IMG/VR virus record: IMGVR_UViG_3300046810_000370 | Span: 1-64,000 of that record | From: a virus | Strand: one strand, 5' to 3' | Length of the DNA stretch: 64,000 bases | Part shown: piece by piece, positions 38,051 to 46,697 of the stretch | Numbering within the stretch: position 1 is the stretch's first letter | How the letters are laid out: each line of letters begins with the position of its first letter | Translations under genes and position numbers: made by a program | The notes under the pieces: model-generated | Databases searched by the model: none | What the model was told of the DNA's origin: nothing | The model's input: the letters and a program-made list of their open reading frames with translations, nothing else

Positions 38051-39031
38051 TCAGGACCAGTAGTCCTCATTGAACCGGTTGTCCTCCATCACGCTGGCGG
38101 CCTTGCCCAGTCGCTGGGCCAGCAGGCCACGGGCTGCGAGGAAGTCCTTCCAGGCGACCACGTTGTCCGAGCGCTGCCAGGAGACCGACCAGTACGTGAT
38201 GATCATCTGGCGGATCTCGTCGCGCCCGGTGCCCTGTGCCATCCACCGGCCGAAGTTGCCGGTGAGCGCAGAGAGGTTGGCGGCTCCCGGCACCGGATGG
38301 CCGACGTCCTTGGCCCGCTGGTCGAAGAACAAGGCCAGCGTCTCTGAAGGCCGCACGGAGCGTGCCTTACGACTTCGCTGGACCGGAGGGGCCAGGTCAT
38401 CATCCGAGGCCGGCACGCGGGCAGCCAGGGACTCTCCCGGATCTTCCGCGTCGAGAGCCTGGGACACCACGTACGCCGGGTCGAGTTCCCGTTCCGCCTG
38501 TTCCCTCTCCAGGGCTTCCTGCTTCCGGGACTTCTTACGGCCGCCACGCTTGGGGGCTGCAACCGCTCCCCAGCCCTTGGAACCCGGCTTGGGAGGGTCT
38601 TCCCCCAGGGCGTCGCCCTGGAGATACGAAGTATCTCTATTACTTCTAGGTTGGTTATTGGGGTTGGGTGAAAACTTCGACACAGGGGGTGCAGAATCTG
38701 CACTGCTGAGGGGTGCAGATTCTGCACTCGCCGGGGCGGAAGGCCACTCCACGACCGGCTTGATGCGCCGGACCACGGACTTGTAGCGCAGGGCCTCCAC
38801 GGGGGCCTCGTCGTCCGGTACGTGCTCGACGATCCCCTGCTCCTCCAGGGCCGCCAGCGACGAGTACGCCTGGCGCTTGGAGACACGGGCCTTGCCCGCG
38901 ATGGTGTCGGCCGACTCCCAGCACATGCGGTGGGTGTCGTTGGCCGCGTCCGCCAGCGCGAGCAGTACGAGCCTTGTAGCCAGTCGGGTATCCGAGTGCG
39001 TGAACACCTCGGACATGATCAGGATGCTCAC
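38051..39031 (-). CDS. Winged-helix replication/regulatory protein
   Basis: The N-terminal 75 residues read as a HTH_36-type winged helix: THSDTRLATRLVLLALADAA, CWESADTIAGKARVSKRQAY, LAALEEQGIVEHV. A long disordered basic linker follows (KRGGRKKSRKQEALEREQAE), and then a C-terminal helical domain of about 100 residues, as in phage replication initiators that bind origin and loader. The GTG start (39029-39031) overlaps the stop of a 15-codon leader ORF. It precedes the DnaC-like gene, so an initiator role is likely but unproved. Confidence 0.7.
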   Translation of the reverse strand: MSILIMSEVFTHSDTRLATRLVLLALADAANDTHRMCWESADTIAGKARVSKRQAYSSLAALEEQGIVEHVPDDEAPVEALRYKSVVRRIKPVVEWPSAPASAESAPLSSADSAPPVSKFSPNPNNQPRSNRDTSYLQGDALGEDPPKPGSKGWGAVAAPKRGGRKKSRKQEALEREQAERELDPAYVVSQALDAEDPGESLAARVPASDDDLAPPVQRSRKARSVRPSETLALFFDQRAKDVGHPVPGAANLSALTGNFGRWMAQGTGRDEIRQMIITYWSVSWQRSDNVVAWKDFLAARGLLAQRLGKAASVMEDNRFNEDYWS

Positions 39032-39075
39032 TCGGCGACTCCGAGGAAGCGATAAGTATGAAGCGATATCGCCAT
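39028..39075 (-). CDS. 15-codon leader ORF with the LHT motif
   Basis: ATG (39073-39075) follows AGGAG with 10-base spacing. The frame reads MAISLHTYRFLGVAE and its TGA overlaps the GTG start of the winged-helix gene. The motif copy is CTTCATACT (39055-39063). Like the leader at 23758-23790, LHT is followed by Tyr. Confidence 0.55.
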   Translation of the reverse strand: MAISLHTYRFLGVAE

Positions 39076-39126
39076 GGTAGGTTGACTCCTATCTCGGGGT
39101 TTGTGGTGGGCCTCGGGGTGTGGTGG

Positions 39127-39185
39127 GCAAAGGCCCCCGGCAGTGGCTTGAGGTCTTGAACCTCGCCAGCGCCGGGGGCCTTTGC
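39127..39185 (-). terminator. Very strong terminator
   Basis: A 15-bp perfect stem, GCAAAGGCCCCCGGC (39127-39141) with its complement (39171-39185), encloses a second stem (GAGGT/ACCTC). It begins 5 bases after the stop of the 403-residue gene. It separates the late/EP-rich gene from the primosome operon. Confidence 0.85.
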
Positions 39186-39190
39186 GTTAC

Positions 39191-40402
39191 TCACTCCGAG
39201 TCGAGTTCGAGGCCCTTCTCCTCGATCTCCGCACGGGTCAGGTGAACCACCTTCGAACCGGCCGGGATCCGGCCACGGCCGCGACGGGCGTAGTTGCCCT
39301 CGTCGTCGACCAGGAACGCGAACGTCTTGGACTCGTCACGCGGACGGCCACGACGCCGGCGCGTGGAGGACTGCTCCTCCTGCTCACCCTCGGACTGCTC
39401 GGCGGCCTCCGGGGCTTCCTGCTTCTGTTCGCCGGTCTGCGGCAGGGTATGAAGCGCCTTGGCCAGCAGTTCCGTCAGCGGTCGCTCGCGTACGTCGGCC
39501 TGGTTGATGACCGCGTTGCGCTCGTCCTCCAGACGGAGCACCTTGTAGGCACCCTCCAAAGCGGCGCGTATCAGGAGCAGGTCGATCTCGGCGTCCGGGA
39601 CCGGCTTGGCGGTCTCCTTCTGCTGCGCCTTGTGCTGCGCGCGGGCGATCGTCTCCTGCAAGGACTCCTGCTCGCTGATGTCCTCCTCGACCGGGGACTC
39701 CTCCGGCTCCGGCTCGGCCTTGCGGCGGGAGCGGCGGGGCTCCGGCTTCGGCTCCTCCTCCTTCGGCTCGTCCTCGGTCAGCGGCTCCTCCTGCGGCTCG
39801 GCAGCCTCGGGCTCGGCACGACGACCGCGACGGCGGCCACGCTTCGGCGCCTCCGCCTCCGCCTCGGGCTCCGGCTCGGGCTCCGGCTCGGGGGCGGGGG
39901 CGGCTTCCGGCTGCTCGGCGAAGGAGATGTCGTCGAGGCCGGCCGTCAGGTCCTTGGCCTTGATGCCGGCCTGCTCGGCGGCGTCCAGGAGGAGTTCGGC
40001 CTCCTCGCTGCCCTCGTCGCCCCACAGGAGGATGACGTGGGCGTCGCCCTGGCTGTCGGCGTTCTTCAGGAGGTCGACGATCCCGGCGGTGACGTTGGCC
40101 GTACGGACGACCTCTTCGGCGTCCGTGAGGATCTTGTCGACCGCGCGGCTCTTCTCGCCGTCGGTGACCGCGATGAACGGGATGTCGGCGTACTCGGACC
40201 ACTCCAGGACGGCCTCCAGGCCGTCGGAGAGGTGCTTCTTGGTGATGGGGAGGATGAGCGTGATCTCGCGCTCGGACGGCTCGGGGTAGCCGTCCGCGTC
40301 GTCGTCGCCGAGACCCACGAAGTCGTTCAGCAGAGCCTTGACGTTCTCGACGTCCGTATCGGCGGAGCCGGCGAACGCGAGGGCGATGGGCTGAGTGCTC
40401 AA
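39191..40402 (-). CDS. Two-domain protein with acidic Glu/Pro linker
   Basis: The TTG start (40400-40402) has GGAG at 5-base spacing. Residues 1-160 form a likely Rossmann-like domain (PIALAFAGSADTDVENVKAL, REITLILPITKKHL, DIPFIAVTDGEK, AHVILLWGDEGSEEAELLLD). Residues 165-260 are low-complexity Glu/Pro/Arg (PEPEPEPEPEAEAEAPKRGR). A charged helical part and an Arg-rich end follow. It has its own promoter and a strong terminator, so it is made separately. The function is unknown; it could organise phage DNA or host factors. CTTCATACC is at 39446-39454. Confidence 0.6.
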   Translation of the reverse strand: MSTQPIALAFAGSADTDVENVKALLNDFVGLGDDDADGYPEPSEREITLILPITKKHLSDGLEAVLEWSEYADIPFIAVTDGEKSRAVDKILTDAEEVVRTANVTAGIVDLLKNADSQGDAHVILLWGDEGSEEAELLLDAAEQAGIKAKDLTAGLDDISFAEQPEAAPAPEPEPEPEPEAEAEAPKRGRRRGRRAEPEAAEPQEEPLTEDEPKEEEPKPEPRRSRRKAEPEPEESPVEEDISEQESLQETIARAQHKAQQKETAKPVPDAEIDLLLIRAALEGAYKVLRLEDERNAVINQADVRERPLTELLAKALHTLPQTGEQKQEAPEAAEQSEGEQEEQSSTRRRRGRPRDESKTFAFLVDDEGNYARRGRGRIPAGSKVVHLTRAEIEEKGLELDSE

Positions 40403-40451
40403 GTCTGCTCCAGGTGTGTGGTGTGTGCCGCCCTGATCGGCGACGAGTGAG

Positions 40452-40480
40452 ACGTTACCGGTTATCGCTTCTAAATGCAA
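40452..40480 (-). promoter_or_regulatory. Promoter for the EP-rich protein gene
   Basis: TTGCAT (40475-40480) and TAACGT (40452-40457) are 17 bases apart, starting 4 bases after the terminator stem at 40484-40506. Confidence 0.6.
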
Positions 40481-40483
40481 GAA

Positions 40484-40506
40484 ATCCCCGCTTGTATAGC
40501 GGGGAT
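40484..40506 (-). terminator. Terminator at end of the late (structural) unit
   Basis: ATCCCCGCT (40484-40492) pairs with AGCGGGGAT (40498-40506) around a 5-base loop, followed on the minus strand by TTTCTTGCATTT. It closes the tail and membrane-protein genes. Confidence 0.8.
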
Positions 40507-40522
40507 CTCAATTCGCTTGACA

Positions 40523-40807
40523 TCAGGGCAGGTCGGGGACCCTCCGCCCGGTGGACGGATGTCTGCGGGGGATCCGCAGCGGCGGGGCCTCCACTCCGCC
40601 CCGGACCGGGATGTGCAGCAGGGCCACCACACCGGCCGCAGCCGCAGCGAGCAGCCACGGGCCGGGCACGAACTGCGCGCCGTAGGCCAGGGCGACGACC
40701 GCGACCGGCTGGAGCCAGGCGGGGAGGGAGAAGGGGAGCGCTACGGCCAGCCACTCCCACGCGGTGAAGGTGGCGAAGCAGATCAGCAGGAACCGGAACC
40801 AGTCCAT
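40523..40807 (-). CDS. Small membrane protein, holin candidate
   Basis: The ATG at 40805-40807 (MDWFRFLLICFATFTAWEWL) opens a membrane segment, followed by PAWLQPVAVVALAYGAQFVP and PWLLAAAAAGVVALLHI. That makes two to three membrane helices and a basic C-terminus (94 residues). It is the last gene of the late unit, next to another membrane protein. Size and layout suit a holin or antiholin, though the endolysin is 27 kb away. Confidence 0.5.
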   Translation of the reverse strand: MDWFRFLLICFATFTAWEWLAVALPFSLPAWLQPVAVVALAYGAQFVPGPWLLAAAAAGVVALLHIPVRGGVEAPPLRIPRRHPSTGRRVPDLP

Positions 40808-40808
40808 G

Positions 40809-41348
40809 TCAGATCGACCTCGTACCGAGCCCGTTGACCTTCGGCAGCACGATCGTGGAGGCCGCAGGCGGGCTGACGCGGTTCTCGACGACACGCTTCT
40901 CCATGACCCGCCGCACGGCGTCCTCCACACTCCGGGAGATCTGCTCGACGACCTCCTCGCCCAGCAGCGTGCCGCCCGCCGGGGTCTCGGTGACCTGCGT
41001 CTCCTCTACGTACCGGGCGATGGTGCCCGGCGAGATATGAAGCCGGCTCTCCGTCTCGGTTACGAGGGTGTTCTGGAGCGTGGCGAACCACGCGTACTTC
41101 TTGAGCAGCGAGTGGTAGAAGGTCGTGCCGGTCACCCATGCCAGGAAGGCGGCCACGACAGCCGGCGCCCAGTAGAAGTGCTGCGGCTCGGCCTGGTGGA
41201 CCGCCCAGAAGCCTGTGGCGACCGAGAGGGCGGCGTGCGCGATCCCCTTGACCGTGGGGTTGGTGGACGGCCGGGTGAACAGGGCGACGATGGCGGGCAG
41301 GACCAGGCCGACGACGAGGGATGCCGCGCCGGCGTAGTTGCTGAACAT
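40809..41348 (-). CDS. Membrane protein with cytoplasmic tail, holin candidate
   Basis: The ATG at 41346-41348 (MFSNYAGAASLVVGLVLPAI) starts a first membrane helix. HAALSVATGFWAV and FYWAPAVVAAFLAWVTGTTF follow, then a 100-residue soluble region (LLKKYAWFATLQNTLVTETE, ISRSVEDAVRRVMEKRVV). The 179-residue layout, with a long charged tail, resembles phage holins of actinophages. CTTCATATC at 41034-41042 (SRLHISPG) is in the tail. Confidence 0.5.
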   Translation of the reverse strand: MFSNYAGAASLVVGLVLPAIVALFTRPSTNPTVKGIAHAALSVATGFWAVHQAEPQHFYWAPAVVAAFLAWVTGTTFYHSLLKKYAWFATLQNTLVTETESRLHISPGTIARYVEETQVTETPAGGTLLGEEVVEQISRSVEDAVRRVMEKRVVENRVSPPAASTIVLPKVNGLGTRSI

Positions 41349-41370
41349 GCTTGTCCTTACGGGTTCGTGG

Positions 41371-42588
41371 TTACTGGGTCGGGAGTACTGCATATTGGGG
41401 CACCGCTGAAGTGATTCCCAAAGGCGTATTCTCGTCGAGTAGCGTGCGGATGAGGTAACTCCGCTCGACCCGGTTCTCGTAGAAGTACGAGCGCGTGAGG
41501 TTCGCGGTCCCGGCGGTTTCCCAGAGGTAATCCGCGCCCATCGAACCGTCGAAGTAATCCCGTACCGAGGTGCCTTCCTCGACCAGGATCCCGTCGGCCC
41601 AGAAGATGCTGGGCTGGCCCGCAGTCATCGTCGACCGGGAAACGTTGAACCCCATCCACACCGAGGAGACCTTGGCGTCGAACGTCACCCAGACAGTGCG
41701 CCACTGAGGGTTCTTCGGATCCGGCTGGGAGGTACGGAAGGTGGTGCGATCGACCATCGTGGAGTAGCTGGCGCCGGTCCACGCGTATACGTCACCGCAA
41801 GACTGAGCGATGGCCAGCCGTGCGCTCATGGTGTACCGGCGCCCCGGGATGAGTCCCGTGATCTGGAAGTTGAACCCTCCGTCGGTGGACCCGGCGGCCG
41901 GTGAGGTGACCTTGCAGGAGCCGGTCCCGGTCCAGCAGAAGGGGTCGGCGGCCACGGTCGCGCTGTTGATGGCAACGGCTCCCGTGATACCGCTCTCGAA
42001 GTTCGGGTTCGTCGCGTAGTTGAGCCGGGTCGGCTTGATGAGGACCTGGATCTCCCGCGCGTTCTGGTACAGGCTCGGGCCGGCCGCTACCAGTGGCAGC
42101 GGTTCGAACTGCACCGCATCCAAAATCTGGTGTTTGGTCGCCGACATGCTCGCGAACTTGAACCCGACGGCCGCGTACGCAGCGCGCTTCCAGGCGTAGC
42201 CACCCCCGGACACCGGATAGTCCACCGGCCCGGTGAACGCGGCGTACGGACGGCTGTAGGAGCCGGCGACAGCGGACTTGAGCGCGCCGGATGTGGCGCC
42301 GATCCACGCCATGGCCGGGTCGGTGCCGCCGACCGGGTAGTGGGAGAAGTCCTTGAACGCGGAGGCCGGCGCCCGGACTCCGGCTGACAGCAGACCCTGG
42401 ATGGTGAACTGGCCGGCCAGTGGAGACAGCGGCTTGGGGCGCGGGATCTTCGCGAGGATGACGCCGTCGAAGGAGACCGTGCCGCCGAGCTGCGGCGTGT
42501 AGGTCCGGTACTTGCCCATGACGATGGTGCCGGTGACCGCAACGGACGGGGTGTACTCGTAGTCGTTGCGGATGATGATGTCCGTCAT
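41371..42588 (-). CDS. Tail fibre/baseplate protein with carbohydrate-binding-like domain
   Basis: The 405-residue protein has a beta-rich N-terminus (VAVTGTIVMGKYRTYTPQLG). A C-terminal domain of CBM/jelly-roll type opens with RLNYATNPNFESGITGAVAI and includes FNFQITGLIPGRRYTMSARL. That opening is common in actinophage minor tail proteins. It probably contacts the cell-wall polysaccharide. It is coupled to the gpI-like gene (shared base 42588). Confidence 0.65.
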   Translation of the reverse strand: MTDIIIRNDYEYTPSVAVTGTIVMGKYRTYTPQLGGTVSFDGVILAKIPRPKPLSPLAGQFTIQGLLSAGVRAPASAFKDFSHYPVGGTDPAMAWIGATSGALKSAVAGSYSRPYAAFTGPVDYPVSGGGYAWKRAAYAAVGFKFASMSATKHQILDAVQFEPLPLVAAGPSLYQNAREIQVLIKPTRLNYATNPNFESGITGAVAINSATVAADPFCWTGTGSCKVTSPAAGSTDGGFNFQITGLIPGRRYTMSARLAIAQSCGDVYAWTGASYSTMVDRTTFRTSQPDPKNPQWRTVWVTFDAKVSSVWMGFNVSRSTMTAGQPSIFWADGILVEEGTSVRDYFDGSMGADYLWETAGTANLTRSYFYENRVERSYLIRTLLDENTPLGITSAVPQYAVLPTQ

Positions 42589-44570
42589 CAGGTGACCGCC
42601 ATTCCGACCTTGGTGGCTGTGCTGAACGTCGAGTTAGTAAGGGTGAGCACCTGAGTTCCGTTCCTCTGCACGGTGATGTTGCTTCCGACGAACGTGACCG
42701 TGAGCCGGTCCCCGTCCTGGCAGGTCTGGGAGTAGGCGTAGGTGGCGACCCAGGCTCCGGCCTCGATGCGGTGCAGACCGCTCCGCCCCGCGCGCCAGTA
42801 GTTGGAGGCGTCCTGGAGCCGGAAGACGGCGCCCTGCTTGAGGGTGTTGCCGGGGTTGGTCAGGAACGTCACGGCGACTGTGCCGTCCGCGTGGCCGGGC
42901 ATGGTGGCGACGGATGCCGTGGCTCCTACGGGGTAGGCCGCCCCGCCCGCGTAGCCGCTGGAGGTCCACTGGCCGGTCGTTTCCGTCCAGGAGGCAGCGC
43001 CGATGTCCGAGGTGCGGGTCGTCCAGTCGCTCCAGCCCTGCGTGAAGGAGTCCAGCACGTTGTACGCCGGAACCTGGTCGCTGTAGAGCGTGGTCACCAG
43101 GGCGCCGTGCTCGTCGTAGTACTCGACGAACGGGGACACCACGACCTGCTCGCCGGAGTAGGCCTGCGCGTAGCCGGACAGGCACATCTGCACGCGATCG
43201 TCGTACCCGAGCGGAGTCCACTGGGTGTTCGCGGTCGGTGTGGTCGGCGGTGCGACGTTGAGGCTGGCGGTGAGCGCCTGGTAGACGCGGCCGTGGTAGA
43301 TGATGACGTCGCCCGGCTGGTAGTAGGCGCCGTCGTCCCAGTTCTGCCAGGTGTACGGGACCGGGATGCCATAGAGCACAGGCTGCTGCGGGTCCATGGT
43401 CGCCTGGCCGGCGACACGACCGACGGAGCGCACACCCATGGTGGCCACGGACCCACCGGAGTTGGTGTTGCGCACCCACAGCGCGTTGCCGGCCTTGTCG
43501 TTGGGGTCGGTCGGGTTCTGCACGCCGATGCCCACCAGGACGCCGCCCGTGCCCGGGGAGACGCCGGCGGTGAAGGAGATCTCCTCCCACCCGGCGACGC
43601 GGCCGTTGGCGTCGACCAGCGTGGAGTCCGTGCCGTACTGCACGGCCGTCCAGTACGCGTTGGACGCCGTGGTGCCCGTCGGGGCCTGCGAGGATCCGTA
43701 GGCGCCGCTGCTGCCTGCCTGGTAGAGGTAAGCACCGAACTCGATCTTGTCCCCGGCCGCGTAGTTCACGCCCGCGTCCCACTGCGGGTAGCTGGGGTGG
43801 TCGAAGTCGGCCTGGTCGTCGGAGAGCATGAGGTTGCGGCCGATGGCGAGGTCGGCGTCGTACCCGGTCGTCTCGGAGATGACGGAGCGGATCTGCTCCA
43901 GGGTGCCCTTCTGCCGCCCGAGCGTCGCGGCGTCGCGCACGCGCTGCCGGAAGAGGTAGGCGGGCGTGGACGCCTCGAAGTCGATACCGAACTGCGTGGC
44001 CAACTGGGCGATGTTGTCGTAGCGGGTACGCATCGCGTCGTTGGTGTAGCGGTTGGAGTCGTAGTACGACTTGACCATGTCGAAGCCGAACCCGAAGACC
44101 GACAGGAACGGCGCCAGGTACGGGTTGATGGTGTTGGAGTCGTCGGTGGCGTTGTTGCCCGGGGCGACGTCGACCTTGTAGTGCTCGGGGACGAGGGAGT
44201 ACAGCAGGTCGGTGTACCCGCTGTCCTTGGGCATGAGGCAGGCGACGGTGCCGGCCCGAGACCACTGGCCGGAGGCGGAGATGAAGATCGTGTAGTACAG
44301 CCAGTGCCCGCCGGCGACACCTGTGTCCGCGTAGTTGGTCGCGGTGTGCGTCTGGTCGAGGAGGATCTCCCCGTCGGTCTCGTTGACGGCCCAGCCGTAC
44401 CGGTTGCGCAGCAGGCGCAGGGTGTCCCACGAGCCGGCGGGGGCGGTCCAGTCCAGGAGCACGGTCGAGTAGTCCACGGGCGTGGCTGTGAACGGGCTGA
44501 CGTCGAAGTCCGGGTGGACATCGGTCCCGTACTTCGTCAGCCCGTAGAGGGAAGCGCCGTAAGTGCCCAT
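42588..44570 (-). CDS. Tail protein I-like baseplate protein with lectin-like C-terminus
   Basis: Residues 120-230 read DLLYSLVPEHYKVD, NPYLAPFLSVFGFGFDMVKS and RTRYDNIAQLATQFGIDFEA then RQRVRDAATLGRQKGTLEQI, matching P2 gpI-type baseplate proteins. The N-terminal 100 residues have a FN3-like beta pattern. From residue 250 there are two carbohydrate-module-like units (YPQWDAGVNYAAGDKIEFGA; WDDGAYYQPGDVIIYHGRVY), resembling chitin-binding (ChiC-type) repeats. It links baseplate J to fibres. Confidence 0.7.
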   Translation of the reverse strand: MGTYGASLYGLTKYGTDVHPDFDVSPFTATPVDYSTVLLDWTAPAGSWDTLRLLRNRYGWAVNETDGEILLDQTHTATNYADTGVAGGHWLYYTIFISASGQWSRAGTVACLMPKDSGYTDLLYSLVPEHYKVDVAPGNNATDDSNTINPYLAPFLSVFGFGFDMVKSYYDSNRYTNDAMRTRYDNIAQLATQFGIDFEASTPAYLFRQRVRDAATLGRQKGTLEQIRSVISETTGYDADLAIGRNLMLSDDQADFDHPSYPQWDAGVNYAAGDKIEFGAYLYQAGSSGAYGSSQAPTGTTASNAYWTAVQYGTDSTLVDANGRVAGWEEISFTAGVSPGTGGVLVGIGVQNPTDPNDKAGNALWVRNTNSGGSVATMGVRSVGRVAGQATMDPQQPVLYGIPVPYTWQNWDDGAYYQPGDVIIYHGRVYQALTASLNVAPPTTPTANTQWTPLGYDDRVQMCLSGYAQAYSGEQVVVSPFVEYYDEHGALVTTLYSDQVPAYNVLDSFTQGWSDWTTRTSDIGAASWTETTGQWTSSGYAGGAAYPVGATASVATMPGHADGTVAVTFLTNPGNTLKQGAVFRLQDASNYWRAGRSGLHRIEAGAWVATYAYSQTCQDGDRLTVTFVGSNITVQRNGTQVLTLTNSTFSTATKVGMAVT

Positions 44571-44577
44571 GGGTGGC

Positions 44578-45225
44578 TCACATCTCCCGGAGCATGGACA
44601 CGGAGAAGTTGATCTCGTCCAGGGTGTAGGTCTTGCCGCCGTTGGCGTTGCGCTCGATCATCTCGATCTTCTTGCCGGCCGCGACCGGGCCCTGCCAGAA
44701 GGCCGTGGTGTGGCTGTAGCCGTTGAAGTTGTGCGTCACCGTGTGACACACGACGCGGTTGCCGCCCACGGAGAGGCCGAGCCAGCGCTCCGGGTCTTCC
44801 AGGAGGATCGACCCTCGGCAGTACGCGGATGCGATCCACCAGCCGGAGCGGTTGGTCGTGACTGCCGACCCGTCGAAGATGCCTTCGGGGTCGTTGGCGG
44901 CCGACGGCCTGGGGAACGGAATCGGGATCCGCTCGGCGGCGCCGGTCACCGGGTGCGTCGGAGGCTTGAGCGTGTGCGAGGTCTTGGTCATGTAGCAGAC
45001 CGGAATGCCCTTGCCGCGCTGGATGGCGTCCAGGCGCGCGGCCACCGACGCCCACGTGTTCGTCTTCATCTTCAGCGCGGTGCCCTGGTGAGGGTTGAGT
45101 CCCAGGGTCTGCTGGATGGCCAGGACCTCGTCCTGGAGGTTGTTCACGTGACTGGCGTCGATGTCCTCGACGAGGTTCTTGTGGATGGTGAAACTCTTGT
45201 ACTGCTTCGGGTAGACAGCGGCCAT
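44578..45225 (-). CDS. Tail fibre-associated protein
   Basis: The ATG at 45223-45225 starts MAAVYPKQYKSFTIHKNLVE and shares a base with the baseplate J stop. The N-terminal helix (HVNNLQDEVLAIQQTLGLNP) is a typical trimerising stalk start of phage fibres. The rest is beta-rich (RVVCHTVTHNFNGYSHTTAF). In this position it is likely a short fibre or receptor-binding component (215 residues). Confidence 0.6.
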   Translation of the reverse strand: MAAVYPKQYKSFTIHKNLVEDIDASHVNNLQDEVLAIQQTLGLNPHQGTALKMKTNTWASVAARLDAIQRGKGIPVCYMTKTSHTLKPPTHPVTGAAERIPIPFPRPSAANDPEGIFDGSAVTTNRSGWWIASAYCRGSILLEDPERWLGLSVGGNRVVCHTVTHNFNGYSHTTAFWQGPVAAGKKIEMIERNANGGKTYTLDEINFSVSMLREM

Positions 45226-46697
45226 CAGCCGATTCCTCCGGTCATGACGATGTTGGCGATGTTGCCGACCTTGGGGATCTCCCAGGCACGCATGACGATG
45301 TCGGCGGTACCGGTCTGGGCGGCGTCGGAACGGGCGATCATGGGGATGTCGACGTAGCGGACTCCGTCCACCGCGAGGATGGTCTTGTAGAAGTCGCTGA
45401 GGGTCAGACGCTGGCCGAAGTCGACCTGGGCGAAGGACAGCATGTTCTTGATCGCCTGCTGCACGTCGTAGAGGACGGAGGCCCTGGAGTAGCGGGGCCA
45501 GCACTCGACGGTGATCGGCTTGGATGCCGTGCCCACGTTGACGGCGACGGTGGCGGGACCGGACACGGAGACCGTGGTGCCTGCCAGGGCCTTGGCCTGG
45601 AGAGCGGTCTGGACCCTCTGGACGGTTGCCGTGCTGGGGGTTCCTCCGTCGGATCCGATGACGAACACGGAGATCGAGGTGTACGTCGAGGCCACGGCGT
45701 TCGCCCGGACGATGCCGGGCAGGGTCAGGGCGAGGTCGGAGAAGTCGCCGAGGGTGACGCAGCGGTCCTGGGTGCGGAAGATCCTGGGGGCGTTCGCACG
45801 GATCTGGTCGTTGCTCTCCGCGTCGGCCCCGCCGGTCATGGCCGAGGAGATCGCGCTGCCGTCGGAGTTCTGGGCGATGGTGACACCGGGCAGGTTCGAG
45901 GCCGCGATGGCGTTGACGACGCCCGGGTTCACGTTGCCGACCGCTCCGCCACCCACGCGGTAGGTCGCGTACAGGGTCAACTGGGTCGTGGGGATCGCGC
46001 CGTTGATGTTGTCGCCGAAGCGGATCCAGGTGGCGCCGGAGTCGTCGAGGAACGTGGCGAACACGCGGTCGTTGGGGTCGGCGTCCACGAGGTAGTCGAC
46101 GTGCGTCCACTCGATGACGTTGTCGACGTCGTCCACGAAGGCCTGCACGGTGCCGTTGATGACGGGCACGTCGGGCAGCCGGAACTCCTGCACGGGCAGG
46201 CCCGAGCTGGTGCCGACGTTGACCTGGGTGCGGGTGACTCCCTGGGTGACGCTGACCGTGGCCGTGCCGCCGTTGACGGGCACGAGGATGTCGGTGTTGG
46301 TCTCGTACGTGATCGGTCCGTCGATGGACTCGATGTAGTCGGTGACGACCTGAGTGCCTGCGGGCACGAGGACGGCCGGCCCCGGGTTGGAGGTCTGGAA
46401 GGTGACGGTGCCGTTGGCCGGGACGCCGTTGCTCGGGCTGTAGCCGAGCAGGTCGGCTATCTGGAGCAGGGACAGTCGCTGGGTCGCGGTCGGCAGGAAC
46501 GCCTCCTGCTGGAGACGGTCGCCGTAGTAGGAGAGGCTGTCCCCGAGGTAGGAGAACAGCTCGACCAGGAGCACGCCGAAGTCGCCCTCGGAGCCGGGGA
46601 TCCACTGCGGGAACTTGCGGGCGGCGTAGTCCAGCAGGGAGGCCTTGAAGCCCTCGTAATCCCTGCTGGTGTAGTCGATGGCAGGTACGTCAGCCAT
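45225..46697 (-). CDS. Baseplate J-like protein (wedge)
   Basis: The N-terminus MADVPAIDYTSRDYEGFKAS with GSEGDFGVLLVELFSYLGDS is diagnostic of gpJ/gp6-type baseplate proteins. NDQIRANAPRIFRTQDRCVT and FSDLALTLPGIVRANAVAS also match. It forms the wedge around the tail hub in contractile tails. The 490-residue length is usual. It overlaps the gp25 gene by eight bases. Confidence 0.9.
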   Translation of the reverse strand: MADVPAIDYTSRDYEGFKASLLDYAARKFPQWIPGSEGDFGVLLVELFSYLGDSLSYYGDRLQQEAFLPTATQRLSLLQIADLLGYSPSNGVPANGTVTFQTSNPGPAVLVPAGTQVVTDYIESIDGPITYETNTDILVPVNGGTATVSVTQGVTRTQVNVGTSSGLPVQEFRLPDVPVINGTVQAFVDDVDNVIEWTHVDYLVDADPNDRVFATFLDDSGATWIRFGDNINGAIPTTQLTLYATYRVGGGAVGNVNPGVVNAIAASNLPGVTIAQNSDGSAISSAMTGGADAESNDQIRANAPRIFRTQDRCVTLGDFSDLALTLPGIVRANAVASTYTSISVFVIGSDGGTPSTATVQRVQTALQAKALAGTTVSVSGPATVAVNVGTASKPITVECWPRYSRASVLYDVQQAIKNMLSFAQVDFGQRLTLSDFYKTILAVDGVRYVDIPMIARSDAAQTGTADIVMRAWEIPKVGNIANIVMTGGIG

